From positions 1-64,000 of the forward strand of contig WLJO01000003.1 in assembly GCA_009701715.1 (NCBI GenBank): 64,000 bases of DNA. The letters are read 5' to 3'. The notes beneath the pieces were generated by a model that was given only the letters and a program-made list of their open reading frames with translations, was not told where the DNA came from and made no database searches. Shown in pieces: positions 59,494 to 64,000 of the stretch. This DNA comes from Actinomycetota bacterium. GTDB lineage: Bacteria > Actinomycetota > Acidimicrobiia > Acidimicrobiales > Ilumatobacteraceae. Each line of letters opens with the position of its first letter. The stretch's first letter is position 1. Both the position numbers and the translations under genes were made by a program.

Positions 59494-62082
59494 CTAGGCG
59501 GTAACCGTGGCGCCGAAGAAACCGCGGATCGCGGTGGCCATCTCCGCACGCACCGACGCGCCCGAGGGCAGGACGTCCACCATCGAGATGGAGGTGTGCA
59601 GGTGGCCGCGGCACTGCAGGTGCTTCACCTTCACCCCGGCCTTGGTGAGTGCCTCGGCATAGGCGTTGCCCTCGTCGCGGAGCGGATCGAACTCGGCGGT
59701 GACCACCATGGCGGGCGGCAGGCCGGCGAGGCTCTTCGCGAGGAGCGGTGATGCCTTCGGGTCGAGGCGCTCCTCCTTCGTGGCGTAGTGATCCCAGAAC
59801 CAGTCCATGAGGTTCTGGGTGAGGATGAACCCCTCGCCATTGCCCGTGTAGGACGGCCACTTCTTGCTGCCGTCGGTGACAGGCGTGAGCAACAACTGGC
59901 CGGAGAGTGCCGGACCGGCACTGTCCCGTGCGAGCTGACTGACGACTGCGGCGAGGTTGGCCCCAGCGCTCCAACCGGCAACCGCAAGCTTGCCCGGGAT
60001 TCCGCCGAGTTCGGTGACGTGATCGGCAACCCACTTGAGCGCAGCAAAGGCGTCGTCTGCGGCCGCCGGGAAACGGTCCTCGGGAGCATGTCGGTAGTTC
60101 ACCGACACGATGAGGGCATCCGAGCGGTCACAGAGGTCGCGGACCATCGGGTCGTCCGAGGTTGCACTGCCGAGCACCCAACCACCACCGTGGTAGTACA
60201 CGACTACCGGGTGCGGTCCCTTGCTCTTCGGGCGGAACAGACGGTACTCGAGGGTGTTGCCGGCGGCGCCGGGCAGCGTTCCGTCGGCGATCTCGCCCAC
60301 CTCGGGGCCAGCGGGCCGTCCGGCGCTCATCATGTCGCCGAAGGCACGTGCCTCCACGGCAGACATGCTCTCGAAGAGCGGGATCTCCATGGTGGACATC
60401 GCCTGGAGCAGCAGTTCAACGTCGGGCATCAACTGCTTGATCTTCCCGTCGTTCACCGCAGTGCCCTTGGGGCCCTTGCGCTCGAACCCGAGGTAGCCAC
60501 GGCGGACCACCTCGTCGCAGGTGGTGCGGTACGAACCAACACCACCGGCGTACGGCATGAACACGCGCGGCTTGCCGGGCACGTTGGCGCCGACGTACCA
60601 GGAGTTCGCCTTGAGCATCAGGGAGATGTCGCCGTAGTCATTGGTGTGCTGCACCCACGAGTCCTGAGCGGTCTGGGTCGGCTCGATGGTGGTGAAGCCC
60701 TCGCCGCGGAGGTTGACGATGCAGTCCGTGATCCAGTCGACGTGCTGCTCGATCGAGATGATCATGTTGGAGAGCACCGACGGGCTCTGCGGCCCGGTGA
60801 CCATGAACAGGTTCGGGAAGTCCTTGGCCATGAGGCCGAGGTACGTGTGGGGACCGGCTTCCCACGCCTTCTTCAGCGTGTTGCCGTTCCTGCCCTCGAT
60901 GTCCACACTCACCATGGCACCCGTCATCGCGTCGAAGCCGGTGGCGAACACGATGGCATCGAACTCGAACGACTCGTCCTGGGTGTCGATGCCGGTCTCG
61001 GTGATCGTCTTGAGCGAGTTCTTGCGGATGTTGACGAGGCGCACGTGCTCCAGGTTGTAGGTGGCGTAATAGTTCGTGTCCACGCACAGGCGCTTGGTGC
61101 CGATGGGGTACGTCTTCGGGCAGAGGTCCTCGGCCGTCTCCGGGTTCTTCACGGTGGCGCGGATCTTGTTGCGCACGAACTCGGCGAGGTACTCGTTTGC
61201 GATGGGGTTGATCATGTGGTCCGAGAAGCAGCCGAGGAACTCGACGAGGCCACTCTTGGCCCACGCTTCTTCGTAGATGCGGTTGCGCTCCTCGTCGCTC
61301 ACGCTCAACGCGCTCACGGTGGTGGGCGTGTGCTTCACACCGCCAGCGGATTCGCGCTGGGCCTGGCGGAAGCCGTCACGGTCGGACCAGTACTCGTCGA
61401 GAACGGTTTCGGGAACGGGTCCGTTGTACGCGGGGATCGAGAAACTGGGCGTGCGCTGGAACACGGTGAGCGATTTGGCCTGCGACGCAATGATCGGGAT
61501 GGACTGGATGGCCGACGACCCGGTACCGATGACCGCGACGCGCTTGCCGGTGAAGTCCACGCCCTCGTGCGGCCAGCGACTCGTGAGGTAGGTGGCCCCC
61601 TTGAAGCGGTTCTTGCCCTCGATGTCTACATCCTTGGGCACCGACAGCGTGCCGGAGGCCATGACGTAGTACTTGGCCGTGATGGTGTCGCCCGTGGAGG
61701 TGTGGATCGTCCAGCGCTCGGTCTTGTCGTCCCACTTGGCGGACTCCACCTTGGTGGTGAACTCGATGTCCTTGCGGAGGTCGTAGCGCTCTGAGATGTG
61801 CTGGGCGTACTTGAGTAGTTCGGGCTGGGGCGAGTACTTCTCGGTCCACTTCCAGTCCTTCTCGAGCTGGGGGTCGAACGTCATCGAGTACTCGACACTC
61901 TGGATATCTACGCGTGCGCCCGGGTAGCGGTTCCAGAACCAGGTTCCGCCCACATCTGTGCCGGCCTCAAGCACCTTGACGGAGAAGCCGAGGGGGCGAA
62001 GTTTGTAAAGCAGGTACATGCCGGAAAAGCCCGCACCCACCACCACGACGTCCAGTTCCCGCTGCGATCCACTGTTCGACAT
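59494..62082 (-). CDS. Baeyer-Villiger monooxygenase fused to an acetyl-esterase/lipase domain
   Basis: 862 aa. Residues 1-540 are a flavin monooxygenase with FAD motif G-A-G-F-S-G (16-21), G-G-T-W-F-W-N-R-Y-P-G (45-55) and NADPH motif G-T-G-S-S-A (186-191). The Baeyer-Villiger fingerprint is F160-K-G-A-T-Y-L166-T-S-R-W-P171, where the usual His is Leu166. Residues 560-862 are a hormone-sensitive-lipase-type esterase with H631-G-G-G-W, G-W-S705-A-G and FDPLRDEG. A ketone would be converted to an ester and then hydrolysed by the same protein. GAGGGG precedes ATG 62082. No signal peptide. Confidence 0.9.
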   Translation of the reverse strand: MSNSGSQRELDVVVVGAGFSGMYLLYKLRPLGFSVKVLEAGTDVGGTWFWNRYPGARVDIQSVEYSMTFDPQLEKDWKWTEKYSPQPELLKYAQHISERYDLRKDIEFTTKVESAKWDDKTERWTIHTSTGDTITAKYYVMASGTLSVPKDVDIEGKNRFKGATYLTSRWPHEGVDFTGKRVAVIGTGSSAIQSIPIIASQAKSLTVFQRTPSFSIPAYNGPVPETVLDEYWSDRDGFRQAQRESAGGVKHTPTTVSALSVSDEERNRIYEEAWAKSGLVEFLGCFSDHMINPIANEYLAEFVRNKIRATVKNPETAEDLCPKTYPIGTKRLCVDTNYYATYNLEHVRLVNIRKNSLKTITETGIDTQDESFEFDAIVFATGFDAMTGAMVSVDIEGRNGNTLKKAWEAGPHTYLGLMAKDFPNLFMVTGPQSPSVLSNMIISIEQHVDWITDCIVNLRGEGFTTIEPTQTAQDSWVQHTNDYGDISLMLKANSWYVGANVPGKPRVFMPYAGGVGSYRTTCDEVVRRGYLGFERKGPKGTAVNDGKIKQLMPDVELLLQAMSTMEIPLFESMSAVEARAFGDMMSAGRPAGPEVGEIADGTLPGAAGNTLEYRLFRPKSKGPHPVVVYYHGGGWVLGSATSDDPMVRDLCDRSDALIVSVNYRHAPEDRFPAAADDAFAALKWVADHVTELGGIPGKLAVAGWSAGANLAAVVSQLARDSAGPALSGQLLLTPVTDGSKKWPSYTGNGEGFILTQNLMDWFWDHYATKEERLDPKASPLLAKSLAGLPPAMVVTAEFDPLRDEGNAYAEALTKAGVKVKHLQCRGHLHTSISMVDVLPSGASVRAEMATAIRGFFGATVTA

Positions 62083-62212
62083 CCGAAATCCCCTCGTTCC
62101 CGGTCGGCCCATCCCGCGGTCGACAACACGAGGATTCTCGCACAGGGACCCCCGCTCCTTACCAGTCGCCCCCAGAGAACGCCGGCGTCTGGGACGGGAT
62201 TTTCCGGAGGTG

Positions 62213-63064
62213 TCAGGCGCCGGAAGCCGCCGGGTAGGTGAGACAGTCGACCGCCCGGTTCTCGAGCGGGTTCTCCTCGGCAGCGAGTTTCCAGCCGATG
62301 CAGGGCGGGATCGGGTTCGTCGGGCCGTCGTTGCCGTCGAAGCCGAGGTTCTTCCAGGTGCCGTAGAACTCGGCGACGGTCTCCTTGCTGAAGATCGCCG
62401 GTGCCATGAATGTGCCGGTTGCGCCATTGATGAGCCCGAAGTGGATGTGAGCTTCCTCGCTTCCCTTGGGCAGGAACATATAGCCGATCACGTCGCCCCT
62501 GCTGACGCGATCGCCCTCCTTGACCGCGATGAAGGTGCGGTAGAAACCGGGCGACGGTTCCTTGACCATCGGTTCGATGCTGTACTCGAAGTCGATGACG
62601 GACGTGCCGTCGGTGGCGATGGAGAGATTGATCCCATACCGATCGTTCTCCCCGACCACAAGGGTGTCGGTGACCCTGCTCACGATCCCGTCGGCCACTG
62701 CGTAGATCGGCGGGTAGTCGGTTGGGCCCGTGCCGCCCTGGGGCCACTCCTCGAAGCCCGTCCCGAACACGATGTGGGCACCCGGGTGCGGGGACACAGC
62801 GTTCTTGCCCTTGAACGGGAAGCCGGAGCGAATGAGCACGGTATCCACGGGCAGACGATTGCTCGGGATCTCCCGGAACAAATTGATGCTCGGCAGGCCC
62901 TGCGCGGCCGTCGTACCGCTGGTGGACTCGCTGGCGGGCGCTGCGGTGGTGGTGAGCGCCGCAGGATCGGGCGACGACGTTCCGCACGACGCGAGGGCGA
63001 TGGCGGCCGTGACGGCGACAACGATCGGGCGGGCGCAACGTCGAGCGGTAGGAGCAGCGGGCAC
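62213..63064 (-). CDS. lipoprotein with M23/LytM peptidase-like domain
   Basis: 283 aa. Lipobox A-L-A-S-C27, then a Thr/Ala-rich linker. The C-terminal fold resembles M23 (lysostaphin/LytM): IYAVADGIVSRV, DRVSRGDVIGYM and the H-I-H-F-G-L pair. The first zinc ligand set (H-x-x-x-D) is not clear (PHPGAHIVFG), so it may be a non-enzymatic relative or have a shifted site. TACAGT 6 bases before GTG 63064 supports this start. The gap to the monooxygenase is 130 bp and holds only its leader. Confidence 0.72.
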   Translation of the reverse strand: MPAAPTARRCARPIVVAVTAAIALASCGTSSPDPAALTTTAAPASESTSGTTAAQGLPSINLFREIPSNRLPVDTVLIRSGFPFKGKNAVSPHPGAHIVFGTGFEEWPQGGTGPTDYPPIYAVADGIVSRVTDTLVVGENDRYGINLSIATDGTSVIDFEYSIEPMVKEPSPGFYRTFIAVKEGDRVSRGDVIGYMFLPKGSEEAHIHFGLINGATGTFMAPAIFSKETVAEFYGTWKNLGFDGNDGPTNPIPPCIGWKLAAEENPLENRAVDCLTYPAASGA

Positions 63065-63077
63065 GGCGCCACTGTAA

Positions 63078-64000
63078 TCAGCGGCGAAGGCCCTGCAGGA
63101 TCGGCAGCAGGCCGTCCGCTAATCGCATGGCGCCGGCGTAGGTGACGTGGTCCGTGTCGAGGTACACCAGCTCGCCGTCGACCCATTGCGAGCAGTCGGT
63201 GGTGCACAGCAAGGGGATGGGGTCGACGACAATCAGGTGCTCGGTGGTTGCGGCGACCCTGCGCTCCGTGGCGAGGAGTTCGGCAGTATCTGCTCGTGCA
63301 GCCCCCAGACTTTGGTGGGCGTTGGTTGGTCGAACACGGTCACGCAGAACCGCCAGCAGGGAAGTCTTGCCGAAGGGACTCGTGGAGTAATCCGGCACTG
63401 AAGACATGAGGATGACTTGGGTGCCCACTCGGTTGAGGGCCTCCACCACGTTTCGCAATCCTCGTTCGTACAGGCCAAACGCCTCGGCGCTTGTCTGTGC
63501 GCGTCGCCCGTTCTCATCGAAGATGAAGAACCAAGACGTGTATCCATGCTTTCGACCGCTGAGCCGCCCACCGACATAGCCAGCTAGAACAACGGCGTTC
63601 GGTGGATGTGCGAGCAACTTGTTCAGGGTTGATGCTTGCCATGTTGCGCAGGCCGCTGGATCGGCGCTCGGACCGCTCAGGAAGTTGCACCCGTTTCTGT
63701 ACAGCAGTTCGAGTTCGAACCCCTGGGGGGCGAAACGATCACCGAATGCCTTCGTCACTCCGCGGGCATGCGAATCCCCGACGATGACAACCCGCGGTGC
63801 GCTTGCTGCACGAGGGCCAGTCGGGGTGAAGTGCACCTGAAGGCGTCCGCCATTGGCGGCCACCGTCGGTTCGCCTGCGGGGAGGTCTGGATGTGGACCC
63901 ATTGAGTAAGCCCGCAGGTTCTGCCTCCACCGTGACTCGTTTGAGTGCGCTACCTGCCGCGCCACCGAAGACGGCACGATTACGCAAGTCACGATGAGCA
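63078..64000 (-). CDS. SGNH-domain protein, probably C-terminal part of an acyltransferase (truncated by window edge)
   Basis: At least 304 aa; the frame stays open to the window edge. It has V-I-V-G-D-S-H-A-R-G as block I and D-T-D-H-V-T-Y-A-G at the end (Asp/His), the arrangement of the C-terminal SGNH domains of OafA-type acyltransferases. The hydrophobic fragment at the visible N-terminus could be the end of a membrane helix. The similar full-length gene is at 19468. Whether an acyltransferase-3 domain precedes it cannot be seen. Confidence 0.75.
   Translation of the reverse strand, partial: LIVTCVIVPSSVARQVAHSNESRWRQNLRAYSMGPHPDLPAGEPTVAANGGRLQVHFTPTGPRAASAPRVVIVGDSHARGVTKAFGDRFAPQGFELELLYRNGCNFLSGPSADPAACATWQASTLNKLLAHPPNAVVLAGYVGGRLSGRKHGYTSWFFIFDENGRRAQTSAEAFGLYERGLRNVVEALNRVGTQVILMSSVPDYSTSPFGKTSLLAVLRDRVRPTNAHQSLGAARADTAELLATERRVAATTEHLIVVDPIPLLCTTDCSQWVDGELVYLDTDHVTYAGAMRLADGLLPILQGLRR

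Noticed and set aside
62083-62427. N-terminal extension of the monooxygenase-esterase frame
   Set aside because: Arg/Ser/Pro-rich with no homology; a good ribosome binding site precedes ATG 62082, and the extension overlaps the M23-like gene.
1-64000. Mobile elements, prophage or CRISPR array
   Set aside because: No transposase, integrase, phage structural gene, terminal inverted repeats or regularly spaced repeats were seen, and the two tRNA genes are not followed by an integrase or att duplication.

Overview
The window is high-GC, gene-dense DNA from a free-living actinobacterium, and I infer the class Acidimicrobiia or a near relative. The evidence is the strong G/C third-position bias, many GTG starts, and at least 22 genes whose start codon lies only 6-8 bases after a TANNNT -10 box, which is the leaderless-transcript layout common in Actinobacteria. 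CoA-based degradative genes are plentiful, and there is an actinobacterial-type SAM riboswitch. I see no phage, insertion sequence or CRISPR array. The window appears to be ordinary chromosome with two tRNA genes, tRNA-Ala(CGC) at the left edge and tRNA-Gly(GCC) near 9.2 kb.

Layout. 0-9 kb: a divergent YceI/MarR pair, a VOC protein, a histidine phosphatase, a GMC oxidoreductase, SURF1, and metX under a SAM-I/IV-clan riboswitch, followed by small membrane proteins and an EamA transporter. 9-12 kb: a two-subunit N,N-dimethylformamidase-like amidohydrolase. 12-15.4 kb: RimI, an acyl-CoA synthetase, a secreted prokaryotic phospholipase A2 and an alpha/beta hydrolase. 15.5-24.4 kb: a surface block with a secreted subtilase, two glycosyltransferases, an OafA-type acyltransferase with SGNH domain, DUF1003 and pirin. 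24.5-31 kb: a P-type cation ATPase, an amidohydrolase, a carotenoid oxygenase and a sulfatase. 31-36 kb: a complete branched-chain-amino-acid-type ABC uptake operon with a fused LivH-LivM permease. 36-46 kb: acyl-CoA metabolism (acyl-CoA dehydrogenase, thiolase, crotonases, CoA transferase, an aminoglycoside-phosphotransferase-like kinase with DUF6285), a TlpA-like lipoprotein with an in-frame UGA, and two AI-2E-family transporters fired from one 18-bp divergent promoter. 46-53 kb: a PhnD-like protein without a signal peptide, a diiron ferritin-like protein, an FtsH-like protease, a patatin, a zinc alcohol dehydrogenase and a crotonase. 53-64 kb: a second subtilase with four fibronectin III domains, a dienelactone hydrolase, an ABC-transporter-like protein with a ruined ATPase site and a cNMP-binding-like domain, a Baeyer-Villiger monooxygenase fused to an esterase, an M23-like lipoprotein and the C-terminal part of an SGNH/acyltransferase.

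The most notable item is at 39922-40443. It is a thioredoxin-fold lipoprotein whose active site reads W-A-P-Y-(TGA)-T-A-C. The TGA sits exactly at the first redox cysteine, the frame continues to a complete C-terminus, and a hairpin with a G-rich tetraloop lies just behind it. This is best explained as a UxxC selenoprotein. Other items worth following are the degenerate ABC-cNMP fusion, the monooxygenase-esterase fusion with a changed fingerprint residue, the dimethylformamidase pair, the symmetric bidirectional -10 element, and the extensive leaderless promoter set.
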